DNA of 64,000 nucleotides, taken from NCBI RefSeq assembly GCF_000020665.1, contig NC_011071.1, positions 1,292,501 through 1,356,500 on the forward strand, read 5' to 3'. A program made the translations under genes and the position numbers. This DNA is from Stenotrophomonas maltophilia R551-3. Lineage in GTDB: Bacteria; Pseudomonadota; Gammaproteobacteria; Xanthomonadales; Xanthomonadaceae. The notes beneath the pieces were generated by a model. It did not search any database and had not been told where the DNA came from. It worked only from the letters and a program-made list of their open reading frames with translations. This document shows positions 9,462 to 18,565 of the stretch, in pieces (positions within the stretch are counted from its first letter, which is position 1; each line of letters begins with the position of its first letter).

Positions 9462-9802
9462 TGGCACATGACAACCATGCACACGACCATGCCGCTGGCG
9501 GCGAAAGCCATGGCAGCGTGAAGTCGTACCTGATCGGCTTCGTGCTGGCGGTGGTGCTGACCGTCATCCCGTTCTGGATGGTGATGTCGGGCGACTTCTC
9601 GCGCACCGTCAACGGTGTGGTGATCGCGATCACCGCGGTACTGCAGATGCTGGTCCACCTGGTGTTCTTCCTGCACCTGGACCGCTCTTCGGAAAGCCGC
9701 TGGAACGTCAACGCTGCGGCCTTCACCGTGGTGGTGATCGGCATCATCGTGGTCGGTACCCTGTGGGTCATGCACAACATGAACGTGCACATGATGCACT
9801 GA
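9461..9802 (+). CDS. cyoD: Cytochrome bo3 ubiquinol oxidase subunit IV
   Basis: A 113-residue protein starting at ATG 9461, which shares one base with the cyoC stop. It has a His-rich N-terminus followed by three membrane helices, and shows the family motif LQMLVHLVFFLHLD. It is the small subunit needed for CuB-site assembly. An intrinsic terminator follows, so the operon ends here. No cyoE (heme o synthase) follows within the window, unlike the E. coli cyoABCDE operon. Confidence 0.93.
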   Translation: MAHDNHAHDHAAGGESHGSVKSYLIGFVLAVVLTVIPFWMVMSGDFSRTVNGVVIAITAVLQMLVHLVFFLHLDRSSESRWNVNAAAFTVVVIGIIVVGTLWVMHNMNVHMMH

Positions 9803-9827
9803 CGTCTTCGCGACGTTGCCACGCAGA

Positions 9828-9855
9828 AAGGCCGCCCTCGGGCGGCCTTTTTGTT
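9828..9855 (+). terminator. Intrinsic terminator of cyoABCD
   Basis: AAGGCCGCC and GGCGGCCTT form a GC-rich stem around a short CTC(G)-type loop, followed by TTTTTG. It lies about 25 bases after the cyoD stop. Confidence 0.92.
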
Positions 9856-9867
9856 TGCCTGCGAATG

Positions 9868-9924
9868 GGTAGTGCCGGCCGCTGGCCGGCAATCGCGGGA
9901 AGCCGGCCAGCGGCCGGCTCTACC
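9868..9924. repeat. SMAG REP pair (inverted)
   Basis: A forward element (9868-9891, GGTAGTGCCGGCCGCTGGCC core) and an inverted copy (9901-9924) are separated by 9 bases. The GTAG head plus a GC-rich imperfect palindrome is the hallmark of Stenotrophomonas SMAG repeats. The inverted copy supplies the stop codon of the minus-strand gene that ends at 9920. Confidence 0.9.
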
Positions 9925-11980
9925 CCGCCACCCGGCGCAGGAACTCTTCGGCATCCATAGGCCGGCCAAGGTGATAACCCTGCAACTGGTCACAGCCCAG
10001 TTCGCTCAGGTACTCACGCTGTGCCTGCGTCTCCACGCCTTCGGCCACCACCTGCAGCTGCAGGGTGCGGCCCAGCGCGATGATCGACGACACGATGGCG
10101 GCGTCTTCGTCGTTGCGTTCCAGGTCATGCACGAATGCGCGGTCGATCTTGAGTTCGGTAGCCGGCATCCGCTTCAGGTACAGCAGGCTGGAGTAGCCGG
10201 TGCCGAAATCGTCGATGGCGATATGCACGCCCATCGCGGTCAGGTCGTTGAGGATCGCCAGGCTGGCGTCGACATCCTTCATCGCCGTGGTCTCGGTGAT
10301 TTCCAGGGTCAGTCGCGCCGGTTCGATCCGGTGCCGTTGCAGCACCTCGCGCACGCTGTCCAGCAGCGCCGGTGAGGCGAACTGCAGCGGCGACAGGTTC
10401 ACCGCCATCGACCATTCCGTATGCCCGGCCTCGTGCCATGCCCGCAGCTGCGCACAGGCGCGGTCCAGTACCCAGTCGCCGATCGGCAGGATCAGGCCGC
10501 TGCGCTCGGCGATGGGAATGAACACATCCGGCGCCAGCAGGCCCAGTTCCGGGTGCTGCCAGCGCAGCAGCGCCTCGGCGCCGGTAGCCGGTGCGCCAGC
10601 GGCCGGGAACTTCGGCTGGTAGTGCAGCAGCAGCTCGTCACGCGCGATCGCCTTGCGCAGGTCCTGCAGCAGGCGCAGCTGGCGGTTGGCGCTGAGCTGC
10701 ATCGACGGGGTGAAGAAGGTATAGCCGTTCCGGCCGGTTTCCTTGGTGTGGTACATCGCCGCATCGGCGTGCGCCATCAGTTCGCGTTCGTTGCTGGCGT
10801 CATCCGGGTACAGGGCGATGCCGAGGCTGGCGCTGACCTGCAGTTCGGCCGCATCCAGTGTGAACGGCTCGCCGGCGGCGGCGATGATGCGTTCGGCTAC
10901 CACCACCGCGTCGTCCGGGATGTCGATGGCCAGCACGATCACGAACTCGTCGCCGCCGAGGCGCGCGAATGTGTCCTGCGGCCGCAGCAGGCCGCCGATG
11001 CGCTGTGCCACCGCCACCAGCAGGCGGTCGCCCAATTGGTGGCCGTAGGCATCGTTGACCGCCTTGAAGCCGTCCAGGTCGCAGAACATCACCGCCACCG
11101 CGCGGCCACGACGGCGCGCCTTCTCGATGGCCTGCTCGATGCGGTCCTGCAGCAGCATGCGGTTCGGCAGCTGGGTCAACGGGTCATGCAGGGCGGCCTG
11201 GATCAGCTTGTCGTTGGCGTGCGCCAGCGAATCGGCCAGCAGGCCGGTGCGCACGCGCATCTGCCGGTCGAACAGTGAGGCGACCAGAGCAATGCCCAGC
11301 GTGGCCACGGTGGTGACGATCACCAGCACCGCCAGCCAGCGGGTGTCGATGCCGCCACTGCCGACCGCGCCGCAGATGCTGCCTTCAGGGAAACGTGCGG
11401 CGGCCATGCCGGTGTAATGCATGCCGACGATGGCCAGGCCCATCACCAGCGAGGCCAGGGCGCGCAGGCGCAGCGTGTTGCGCTGCTCGGCCCGCAGCCG
11501 GAAGGCGATCCATAGCGCGGCGCCGGCGGCACCGATGGCGACCGCGATCGAGGCGGCGAACCAGCCTGGGTGATAGTCGATACCCGGCTGCATGCGCATC
11601 GCGGCCATGCCCAGGTAGTGCATGGTGGCGATGCCCAGGCCCATCAGCACCGCGCCGGCCAGCAGCCGCCGCCACGGCAGGCTGGGGCGCGACACCAGCC
11701 ATAGGGCGTAGGCCGAGGCGCCGATCGACACCGCCAGCGAGTACAGGGTGATGCCGAGGTCGTAGCCGACCGGGATCGGCAGGTCGAAGGCGAGCATGCC
11801 GATGAAGTGCATCGACCAGATGCCCAGGCCCATCGCCGCCGCGCCACCGGCCAGCCACCAGCGCGCCACACGACCTTCGGCCGTGGCCAGCCGGCCGGCC
11901 ATGTCCAGCGCCGTGTACGAAGCAAGAATGGCCACCAGCAGGGAGATGGTGACCAGGCTCTGACTGTAACTGCCAGTCAT
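9920..11980 (-). CDS. MHYT-GGDEF-EAL c-di-GMP synthase/phosphodiesterase
   Basis: A 686-residue inner-membrane signalling protein. I start it at MTGSYSQSLV (11980); a start 14 codons earlier adds a Pro-rich leader with no better ribosome binding site. The N-terminal ~240 residues form seven helices with three MHYT-type repeats (MHFIGM, MHYLGM, MHYTGM), thought to bind a metal and sense oxygen, CO or NO. A GGDEF domain follows with intact RLGGDEF near residue 342, then an EAL domain with GAEALLRW near 465, LEITETT and DDFGTGYSSL. Both catalytic signatures look intact, as in MucR/NbdA of Pseudomonas. Net direction of activity cannot be read from sequence. The TAG stop lies inside a SMAG repeat. 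Confidence 0.92.
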   Translation of the reverse strand: MTGSYSQSLVTISLLVAILASYTALDMAGRLATAEGRVARWWLAGGAAAMGLGIWSMHFIGMLAFDLPIPVGYDLGITLYSLAVSIGASAYALWLVSRPSLPWRRLLAGAVLMGLGIATMHYLGMAAMRMQPGIDYHPGWFAASIAVAIGAAGAALWIAFRLRAEQRNTLRLRALASLVMGLAIVGMHYTGMAAARFPEGSICGAVGSGGIDTRWLAVLVIVTTVATLGIALVASLFDRQMRVRTGLLADSLAHANDKLIQAALHDPLTQLPNRMLLQDRIEQAIEKARRRGRAVAVMFCDLDGFKAVNDAYGHQLGDRLLVAVAQRIGGLLRPQDTFARLGGDEFVIVLAIDIPDDAVVVAERIIAAAGEPFTLDAAELQVSASLGIALYPDDASNERELMAHADAAMYHTKETGRNGYTFFTPSMQLSANRQLRLLQDLRKAIARDELLLHYQPKFPAAGAPATGAEALLRWQHPELGLLAPDVFIPIAERSGLILPIGDWVLDRACAQLRAWHEAGHTEWSMAVNLSPLQFASPALLDSVREVLQRHRIEPARLTLEITETTAMKDVDASLAILNDLTAMGVHIAIDDFGTGYSSLLYLKRMPATELKIDRAFVHDLERNDEDAAIVSSIIALGRTLQLQVVAEGVETQAQREYLSELGCDQLQGYHLGRPMDAEEFLRRVAG

Positions 11981-12129
11981 GTCGGATCCAGTGGGGGAGG
12001 GAGGGGCGCCCGCAAGGCGCACGCCCGCGACCCCTATCGGCGCAGGTGGGCGGGACTTGAGCGGTCGCAGCAGCTGCGACCCGGCTCGGCTATCCTGCCA
12101 CGCCTGTTCCCATTGCTGGAAATCATCCG

Positions 12130-13506
12130 ATGGCTAAAGCCCGCACCGCCTACGTCTGCAATGAATGCGGCGCCGAATTCAGCAAGTGGCAGGGCCAGTG
12201 CACCGAGTGCAATGCCTGGAACTCGCTGTCGGAAATCGTGTTGGAAAGCGCGGCGGCGGCCAAGGCACCGGCCTCGCGCCGGGCCGGCTGGGCCGGCAAG
12301 ATCGACCCGCCGAAGATCACCGCGCTGAAGGACGTGGAGCAGACCGAGCACCGCCGGGTCTCGACCGGTATCGGCGAGTTCGATCGCGTGCTGGGCGGTG
12401 GCCTGGTCGAGGGCGCGGTGGTGCTGGTTGGTGGCGACCCGGGCATCGGCAAGTCGACCCTGCTGCTGCAGGCGGTGGCGAAGATGGCGGCCGTGCTGCC
12501 GGTGCTGTACGTCACCGGCGAGGAATCGCTGGCCCAGGTGGCCGGCCGCGCGCATCGCCTGGAGCTGCCGCTGGACGGCGTCAACGCGCTGGCCGAAACC
12601 GGGGTCGAATCGATCCTGCAGCACGCGTCCAAGGGCGGCCCGCGGCTGATCGTGGCCGACTCCGTGCAGACCCTGTGGACCGAGAGCCTGACCGCTGCGC
12701 CGGGTTCGGTCAGCCAGGTCCGCGAGAGCGCGGCGCGTCTGGTGCGCTTCGCCAAGGAGACCGGCACCGCCGTGTTCCTGGTCGGCCACGTGACCAAGGA
12801 GGGCGGCATCGCCGGCCCGCGTGTGCTGGAGCACATGGTCGATGCGGTGCTGTATTTCGAGGGTGAGAGCGGCAGTCGCTTCCGCCTGCTGCGCGCCTTC
12901 AAGAACCGCTTCGGTGCGGTCAACGAGCTGGGCGTGTTCGCGATGGGCGACAAGGGCCTGAAGGAGGTCTCCAACCCGTCGGCGATCTTCCTGTCTGGTG
13001 GCAGCACCCACCAGCCGGGCAGCTGCGTGATGGTCACCCGCGAGGGCACCCGGCCGCTGCTGGTGGAGGTGCAGGCGCTGGTCGATGCCTCGCCGCTGTC
13101 GAACCCGCGCCGTGTCGCGGTCGGCCTGGAGCAGAACCGCCTGGCGATGCTGCTGGCGGTACTGCATCGCCACGGTGGCGTGCTGGTCGGCGACCAGGAC
13201 GTGTTCGTCAATGTCGTCGGTGGCATCCGCGTGCAGGAAACCGCGGCCGATCTGCCGGTGCTGCTGGCGGTTCTGTCCTCGCTGCAGGACCGCCCGCTGG
13301 CGGAAAAGACGATTGCCTTTGGCGAAGTCGGCCTGTCCGGTGAAATCCGCCCGGTACCCAATGGCGAAGACCGCCTGCGTGAGGCCGCCACCCATGGTTT
13401 CAAGCGCGCCATCGTGCCCAAGGCCAATGCGCCCAAGGGTGGTTCGGTGAAGGGCATGGAAGTGATCGCAGTGGAGCGCCTGTCCGAGGCCATCGACGCG
13501 GCGTGA
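12130..13506 (+). CDS. radA: DNA repair protein RadA
   Basis: A 458-residue RecA-like ATPase that processes recombination intermediates (branch migration). An N-terminal four-Cys zinc finger (C10, C13, C24, C27) precedes Walker A GDPGIGKST at about residues 103-111. The RadA-specific KNRFG motif lies near 258, and a C-terminal Lon-protease-like domain (from about 290) lacks protease function. Length equals the family norm. It is divergent from the c-di-GMP gene with a 149-base gap, and a SMAG pair follows the stop. Confidence 0.97.
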   Translation: MAKARTAYVCNECGAEFSKWQGQCTECNAWNSLSEIVLESAAAAKAPASRRAGWAGKIDPPKITALKDVEQTEHRRVSTGIGEFDRVLGGGLVEGAVVLVGGDPGIGKSTLLLQAVAKMAAVLPVLYVTGEESLAQVAGRAHRLELPLDGVNALAETGVESILQHASKGGPRLIVADSVQTLWTESLTAAPGSVSQVRESAARLVRFAKETGTAVFLVGHVTKEGGIAGPRVLEHMVDAVLYFEGESGSRFRLLRAFKNRFGAVNELGVFAMGDKGLKEVSNPSAIFLSGGSTHQPGSCVMVTREGTRPLLVEVQALVDASPLSNPRRVAVGLEQNRLAMLLAVLHRHGGVLVGDQDVFVNVVGGIRVQETAADLPVLLAVLSSLQDRPLAEKTIAFGEVGLSGEIRPVPNGEDRLREAATHGFKRAIVPKANAPKGGSVKGMEVIAVERLSEAIDAA

Positions 13507-13513
13507 CCGCGCC

Positions 13514-13579
13514 GGTAGCGCCGGGCCATGCCCGGCGACGGTTGTCGTTCATCCTGCCGGGCATGGCCCGGCGCTACTG
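13514..13579. repeat. SMAG REP pair downstream of radA
   Basis: A forward element GGTAGCGCCGGGCCATGCCC begins at 13514, and an inverted copy ends ...GGCGCTACT near 13578, with an 18-19 base spacer. This is the CATG-centred SMAG subtype, distinct from the CCGGCCGCTGG subtype at 9868. Confidence 0.9.
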
Positions 13580-13695
13580 GCGCGGATCTGGAATACGACC
13601 TCAAACACGGCAACGGTCAGCCTCCCTGTGCTAGTTTTTCCCGCTCGACGAAGGCGCCCTCTGGCGTCTTTCCGTGCCCAGGAGTAACCGATTAC

Positions 13696-15552
13696 ATGCA
13701 GGACACCGCGCTCACCGCCCCCAACGCCGAAATCCGTCGCGCCGGGGTCGATCTCAATGGACTGATGACGGTGCTGGGCAAGCACCTGTATTCCACCCCG
13801 GTGGTGGCGCTGCGTGAGTTGGTGCAGAACGCGCACGACTCGATCATCCGCCGCCGCATCGAACAGCCTGGCGTCGAGGTGCCCTCGCGCATTTCGGTGC
13901 AGGTCGATGCCGCCGCTGGCGTGCTGCGCATCAGCGATACCGGCGCCGGCCTGACCCGTCAGGAGATCCATGACTACCTGGCCACTGTCGGCGTTGGCTA
14001 TACCCGTGGCCTGCGCCAGGGCGGCGAGGACGATGAAGGCCTGATCGGCATGTTCGGCCTCGGCTTCCTGTCGGCGTTCGTGCTGGCGCGCAGGGTCAGC
14101 GTGCGCACCACCTCGTACCAGACGCAGGAGCTGGGGCACCTGTACGTGTCCAGCAACGCCGAGCAGTACACCGTCAGCGAAATGCCGGCGCGTGCGGTCG
14201 GTACCGAGGTGGAGCTGGAGCTGCATCCGGATTTCCTGCCGCTGGCCAACGAAGCGCGCCTGCACGAAGTGTTGGGCCGCTACTGCGCGCTGCTGTCCGA
14301 GCCGATTTTCATCGGTGCCGGGGCCGAGGCGCTCAACCCTGAGCCGCCGCCGTGGCGCGGCCAGGGGGAGGTCGCCGTGCATCCGGTGCAGGCGCGGCGC
14401 CAGGCGCTGCAGTTCGCGGCGCGCTTCGAGCACGACTTCGAGCCCATCGTGGCCATGCCGTTGCGTGCCGATGGCAACAGCGATGCCACAGGCATGTTGT
14501 GGGTACAGGACGGCGCTACGTACGGCACCAGTGACAACCGCAACCTGTCGGTGTTCGTGCGCGGGATGCTGCTGGACGACGATGCGCGCGACCTGCTGCC
14601 GCCGTGGGCCGGCTTCATCGGCGGTGTGATTGAATCCTCGCGGCTGACGCCCACTGCCAGCCGCGAGGACCTGCAGCGCGACGACCAGTACCGCGCCGTG
14701 CAGCATGCATTGCTGGAAGCGCTGATCGATGGCCTGGCCGATGTCGCGCGGCAGCAGCCGGAAGCCTGGCGGCGCGTGCTGAGCCGCCACAACGAGGCGC
14801 TGCTGGGCGCGGCGCTGTGTGATGACCGCCTGTTCGAACTGCTGCTGGAGCATGTGCGCGTGCCGACCTCGCAGGGCGACCTGCCGGCCAGCGCGTTGCC
14901 GGCGCGTGGCGCGGTGCACGTGATTCTCGACAACGGCGGCGGCTTCGAGGAAATGCTGTTCCGCGCAATGGGCGTACCGGTGGCGCACGGCCATCGCTAT
15001 GCGGTGGTGCCGTTCCTGCGGCGCTGGACCCAGGCCAAGGGGTTGCGTCTGGTCGAACTCGGCACCGAGCAGGGCAACCGCGCGCTGTTCCGCACCGATG
15101 ACAGCCTTGATGAGGCGCAGCTGGCATGGCTGCGCGAGCAGCTCGGCGATGGGGAGCTGCTGCTGCCGGCACGCTTCAGCCCCGAGGCACTGCCGGTGGT
15201 GGTGGTGCCTGACCGCGAAGCCGAACTGAAGCAGCGGCTGGAAGACGACGAGAACGACAAGCGTGTGTCGATGGCGGCGCTGCGCCTGGCCCGGCAGTTC
15301 ACCGCGCGCATCGAGTCGCGCGCGCCGTCGCGGCTGTACCTCAATCTCGACAACCCGGCGGTGCAGGCCCTGCTGCGCGCCCAGCGCGACGGCCATCCGC
15401 AGGCCGAAGCCGCTGCACGCCTGTTGCGTTCGCTGAAGATCATCGTCGCCGCGCAGGGCCGTCCGCTGGCCCGCACGGCCGCCGCGCAAGGCCCGGATCT
15501 CAATGGCGCCTTCGCCGATATTGCCGGTGCCCTGCAGCAGATGCTGCGCTGA
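13696..15552 (+). CDS. Hsp90-family (HtpG-like) ATPase
   Basis: A 618-residue GHKL ATPase, close to HtpG length. Start ATG 13696 (MQDTALTAPN) follows AGGAG; a longer frame would run back into the SMAG repeat. The N-box ELVQNAHDS (41-49), DTGAGL (81-86) and the lid motif GMFGLGFLSAF (118-128) form the nucleotide site. A middle domain follows with the catalytic-loop Arg in TASRE (about 320-324), preceded by VFVRGMLLDDDA as in HtpG. Divergence from housekeeping HtpG is strong (QNAHDS for SNASDA). It is followed by a TPR-protein gene 48 bases downstream, suggesting a chaperone with a dedicated partner. There is no C-terminal MEEVD motif. Clients are unknown. Confidence 0.88.
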   Translation: MQDTALTAPNAEIRRAGVDLNGLMTVLGKHLYSTPVVALRELVQNAHDSIIRRRIEQPGVEVPSRISVQVDAAAGVLRISDTGAGLTRQEIHDYLATVGVGYTRGLRQGGEDDEGLIGMFGLGFLSAFVLARRVSVRTTSYQTQELGHLYVSSNAEQYTVSEMPARAVGTEVELELHPDFLPLANEARLHEVLGRYCALLSEPIFIGAGAEALNPEPPPWRGQGEVAVHPVQARRQALQFAARFEHDFEPIVAMPLRADGNSDATGMLWVQDGATYGTSDNRNLSVFVRGMLLDDDARDLLPPWAGFIGGVIESSRLTPTASREDLQRDDQYRAVQHALLEALIDGLADVARQQPEAWRRVLSRHNEALLGAALCDDRLFELLLEHVRVPTSQGDLPASALPARGAVHVILDNGGGFEEMLFRAMGVPVAHGHRYAVVPFLRRWTQAKGLRLVELGTEQGNRALFRTDDSLDEAQLAWLREQLGDGELLLPARFSPEALPVVVVPDREAELKQRLEDDENDKRVSMAALRLARQFTARIESRAPSRLYLNLDNPAVQALLRAQRDGHPQAEAAARLLRSLKIIVAAQGRPLARTAAAQGPDLNGAFADIAGALQQMLR

Positions 15553-15600
15553 GCACCACACCCTCTCATCCAGCCTTCGCTAGACAGGAGCATTTACCCC

Positions 15601-17907
15601 ATGGACATCTGGAACTGGGTCGAAAAACTGCAGGGTGACCTGCGCCAGGCCGGCCAGGCGCAGAACGCGCACCTGCTGAACCGTCTCGCCGACGAGGTCA
15701 GCGAACTGCAGGTCGACCGCGTCGACGCACTGCTGCCGGAAGCGCGTGCGCTGGGCAAGGCGCTGGACAACCCGTGGGTCGACGTTTACGTCGGCCACTG
15801 GGCGCTACGCAACCGCGTCGGCAACCGCGTCGAAGGCGAGAGCGCGCTGGGCGAAGCCGTGGCGTTGTTCGAGCGTGCGCATCGCGAGGACACCCTGGAG
15901 TGCCCGCAGTCGATCTGCGTGACCCAGGATCTTGCCGCCTGCTACGGCAACATCGATGGCCCCGGTTGGGTGCCCGAGCGTATCGAGGTGTGCGATGAAA
16001 CACTGGGCCGCATCGACCCGAGCTGGGCCTGCTTCCAGTGCCTGAGCTGCGAGAAGGCCGATGCACTGCTTGATGATGGCCGCGGCCAGGATGCACTGGA
16101 TTACCTGCAGGTGCAGTCCGACGCGATCGAGGCCTGCGGCAAGGAAGTGTTCGACAGCTTCCCGGAGATGCAGATCAAGATCCTGCTGGGCATGGGCCGC
16201 GCTGAGGAAGCGCTGGCGCTGATCGAAAAGCGCGAGGCCGAAGTGGCGGCGTCCGGCGAGTACGAGCCGGCCAACTGCACGGTGCCGCGCCGCCTGTCCA
16301 AGGCATGGGCGCTGGCCCAGTTGGGCCGCGACGAAGAGGCGCTGCAGCAGCTGGTGCCGTGGAGCGAACTGACGCCTACCTACTGGCGACTGTGGGCGAA
16401 CACCGCCGCAGCGCTGTGCCAGCGTGATCCGGCGCGCAATACCTGGGACCTGGGCACGCGCTTCAACACCATCATCGAACACTTCGCCCGCGTCGGTTCG
16501 CATCGGCTGCTGATCGAGGTGGCCGCGCTGAGCCTGGAGCTGGCCCTGCAGCGGGGCGCGCGCTGGGTTGCGCAGCGCCAGCTGGAATTGGCCCGCACTC
16601 ATCTGGCGCAGCTGCGCCAGGACCGCGGTGCGGCTGCGCTGGTGGCGGGCCTGGCGGCGCGCATCGATGCGTTGCCGGAGGTCGCACCGCTGCCGGTGCC
16701 GGCCGCTGAACTGCTGGCTTGGCTGAACGAGCAGGGAGAACAGAATCAGTCGCGCGATCCCGAACGCGAGGCGCAGTGGCTGTTGCAGGCACAGGCGCAG
16801 CTGCCCGATGACGAGGCGCTGGCCGAGATGGCCGCCTCGGCGCTGAGCGCCTGTGGTGCACAGACGGAAGCGCGCGCATTGCTGTGGCGCTTCGTGCGCG
16901 CGCACACGCAGGATGATGGCCCGGCCGCCTACACGCTGATGCGTTGGCTGGCCGAGCAGGGCGACGACGACGGCCTGCGCCAGCTCGCGGATACCTATCG
17001 CGGCAGCGTGCCGGTGTTTGCGCACTGGTGCGAGGTGCAGCGCGCCCGCCGCGTGTCGGACTGGCCGGCGCTGGAGCAGGCCGCGCAGGCGCTGCTGGCG
17101 GCCTCGCCGGGCTCGCATGGCGCACGCGGTACGCTGGCGCGGATGTACATGGAAACCGGCCGCTTCAGCGAGGCGCAGGCCTGCTATGCGCAGCTGGTGG
17201 AGCTGCTGGAAGAGCCCAACGCCGCGCACTGGGACCACATGAGTGCGGCCAGCGCGGCACGCGACTGGGACGCGGTGCGTCGCTCGGCGGCGGCGATCGG
17301 CATGGAGCTGTCCAGCCAGGACGGCGTGGTCGAGGAGCCGTGGGGCTGGGTGATCATCCGCAGCGAAGAGAACGGCGAGCCGATGGAGTACTACGCGCGC
17401 CGCAGTGGCCCGGTCACCGCACGTATCGTCGAGAACGCACCGGCCAACCGTGCGCAGCAGGTGGGCGACTGGGTGGTGTTCGATGCTGCGCTGGTGCACC
17501 CGGCGCCGGAGGAGGAGGAAGCGCGCGAGCATTTCATCCCGACCTATGCGCAGGTGCATGTCCTGGAGCGTGGCGGCTTCGCCCGCAGCTGGCTGATCGA
17601 CGGTGCGCACCCGGGCGAAGACGCGTGGAATGCATTTGTCGCAGCGGCCGAGGCGCAGGGCTGGCAGGTGTGGTCGCACAGCCGCCCGGACTACACCGTG
17701 ACCGATCCGGACGAGGAGGAGGGCTCGCTGCCGGGCCTGCTGTTCACCGTCGCCCAGCCGCAGGACCATGCACCGCTGGCGCTGCACCGCTTCCTGCAGC
17801 AGGAAACCGCGACGTGGCCGCATCCGCATTGCTGGCTGCGGCTGGCCGAAGCCTGCGACCAGGATCGCCAGCCGCACCTGGACGTGATCGAGCGCTACGG
17901 GTTGTAA
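15601..17907 (+). CDS. Large TPR-like helical-repeat protein paired with Hsp90-like ATPase
   Basis: A 768-residue protein, ATG 15601 (MDIWNWVEKLQ). It has no signal peptide or membrane segment, so it is probably cytosolic. Residues ~1-560 are amphipathic helix pairs with TPR spacing (for example RVGNRVEGESALGEAVALFERA, GRAEEALALIEKREAEV, ETGRFSEAQACYAQLVELL). The last ~200 residues form a separate acidic domain with beta character (VVFDAALVHPAPEEEEAREHF region). It lies 48 bases after the Hsp90-like gene on the same strand and so is probably cotranscribed. A co-chaperone or client-adaptor role is inference from the pairing; no catalytic motif is visible. Confidence 0.75.
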   Translation: MDIWNWVEKLQGDLRQAGQAQNAHLLNRLADEVSELQVDRVDALLPEARALGKALDNPWVDVYVGHWALRNRVGNRVEGESALGEAVALFERAHREDTLECPQSICVTQDLAACYGNIDGPGWVPERIEVCDETLGRIDPSWACFQCLSCEKADALLDDGRGQDALDYLQVQSDAIEACGKEVFDSFPEMQIKILLGMGRAEEALALIEKREAEVAASGEYEPANCTVPRRLSKAWALAQLGRDEEALQQLVPWSELTPTYWRLWANTAAALCQRDPARNTWDLGTRFNTIIEHFARVGSHRLLIEVAALSLELALQRGARWVAQRQLELARTHLAQLRQDRGAAALVAGLAARIDALPEVAPLPVPAAELLAWLNEQGEQNQSRDPEREAQWLLQAQAQLPDDEALAEMAASALSACGAQTEARALLWRFVRAHTQDDGPAAYTLMRWLAEQGDDDGLRQLADTYRGSVPVFAHWCEVQRARRVSDWPALEQAAQALLAASPGSHGARGTLARMYMETGRFSEAQACYAQLVELLEEPNAAHWDHMSAASAARDWDAVRRSAAAIGMELSSQDGVVEEPWGWVIIRSEENGEPMEYYARRSGPVTARIVENAPANRAQQVGDWVVFDAALVHPAPEEEEAREHFIPTYAQVHVLERGGFARSWLIDGAHPGEDAWNAFVAAAEAQGWQVWSHSRPDYTVTDPDEEEGSLPGLLFTVAQPQDHAPLALHRFLQQETATWPHPHCWLRLAEACDQDRQPHLDVIERYGL

Positions 17908-17927
17908 GCTCGCCGTGCCGCGCGCTC

Positions 17928-17986
17928 GCCGGGCATGGCCCGGCGCTACCCCACCCGATTCCGGTAGCGCCGGGCCATGCCCGGCG
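17928..17986. repeat. SMAG REP pair
   Basis: An inverted element (17928-17950, GCCGGGCATGGCCCGGCGCT core) is followed after 12 bases by a forward GGTAGCGCCGGGCC element (17963-17986). It sits between the TPR gene and the secreted-protein gene, 10-25 bases upstream of the latter's ribosome binding site. Confidence 0.9.
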
Positions 17987-18010
17987 TCGCCCACACAAGG
18001 AATGGAATAC

Positions 18011-18475
18011 ATGCGAAAGACAGGGATGTTCATGATCGCCGGGCTGCTGCTGGCCCCCGCCGTGCAGGCCGCACCGGCCTGCCAGGAACCAGTGGCTGTG
18101 GCCCGTGCCTTCTACGAGGCAACCACCGGCAATGGCGATCTGCTGGAACCGCCGCCGGCGCTGGTCAGCCCGGCTTTCGGCAAGGCCCTGCGTGGCGAGC
18201 GCGCTTGCCAGGTGCGTGAGGAAGGCATCTGTACCATCGATTCGGACCCGTGGCTGGATGCGCAGGATGGCGACATCGAGAGTCCGGTGCGCTACATCTG
18301 GAAAGAGGCCTCGGCGACGTCCGGCCAGGTAGAGATGCGCTATTCGGTATGGAAGAAGGCCTACGTGACCCGGATGCCGATGGTGCGCCAGGGACAGGGC
18401 TGCTGGCAGGTGGATGACATCCTCACCAACAGCGGTCGTTCGGTACGGAAGATCCTGGCCCAGCCGGTGCCTTGA
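18011..18475 (+). CDS. Secreted protein, possibly DUF3828-like
   Basis: A 154-residue protein with an Sec signal peptide (MRKTGMFMIAGLLLAPAVQA, cleavage after AQA-type site). I choose ATG 18011, with AAGGAA eight bases upstream; ATG 18002 lies within that site. The mature part contains FYEATTGNGDLLEPP, an early acidic segment SDPWLDAQDGD and four cysteines (CQEP, ACQV, ICTI, GCWQ) that could form disulfides. The FY...SDPF/W-AQD layout resembles periplasmic DUF3828 proteins. Function is unknown. The gene is separated from the TPR gene by a SMAG pair, so cotranscription is uncertain. Confidence 0.7.
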   Translation: MRKTGMFMIAGLLLAPAVQAAPACQEPVAVARAFYEATTGNGDLLEPPPALVSPAFGKALRGERACQVREEGICTIDSDPWLDAQDGDIESPVRYIWKEASATSGQVEMRYSVWKKAYVTRMPMVRQGQGCWQVDDILTNSGRSVRKILAQPVP

Positions 18476-18509
18476 CCGTCTGCGGCATCCACGCAGGGTG
18501 CGGTCCTGT

Positions 18510-18564
18510 TGCCGGCCAGCGGCCGGCACTACCAGGGTGGGTGCCGACCGTTGGCCGGCACACC
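18510..18564. repeat. SMAG REP pair with a divergent second copy
   Basis: TGCCGGCCAGCGGCCGGCAC followed by TACC (18510-18533) is a standard inverted SMAG. It is followed by GGTGCCGACCGTTGGCCGGC (from about 18540), a variant lacking a clean GTAG head. The minus-strand gene ends within 2 bases of the variant copy. Confidence 0.75.
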
Positions 18565-18565
18565 G

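Noticed and set aside
13580..13695. N-terminal extension of the Hsp90-like protein
   Set aside because: An in-frame upstream ATG lies inside the SMAG region; AGGAG and the conserved N-terminus support ATG 13696.
15805..18033. Very long open frame on the minus strand (742 codons) across the TPR gene
   Set aside because: High GC content leaves few stops in antisense frames. The plus-strand TPR gene has a start, ribosome binding site context and partner gene, while the antisense product shows low-complexity Arg/Gln/His composition.
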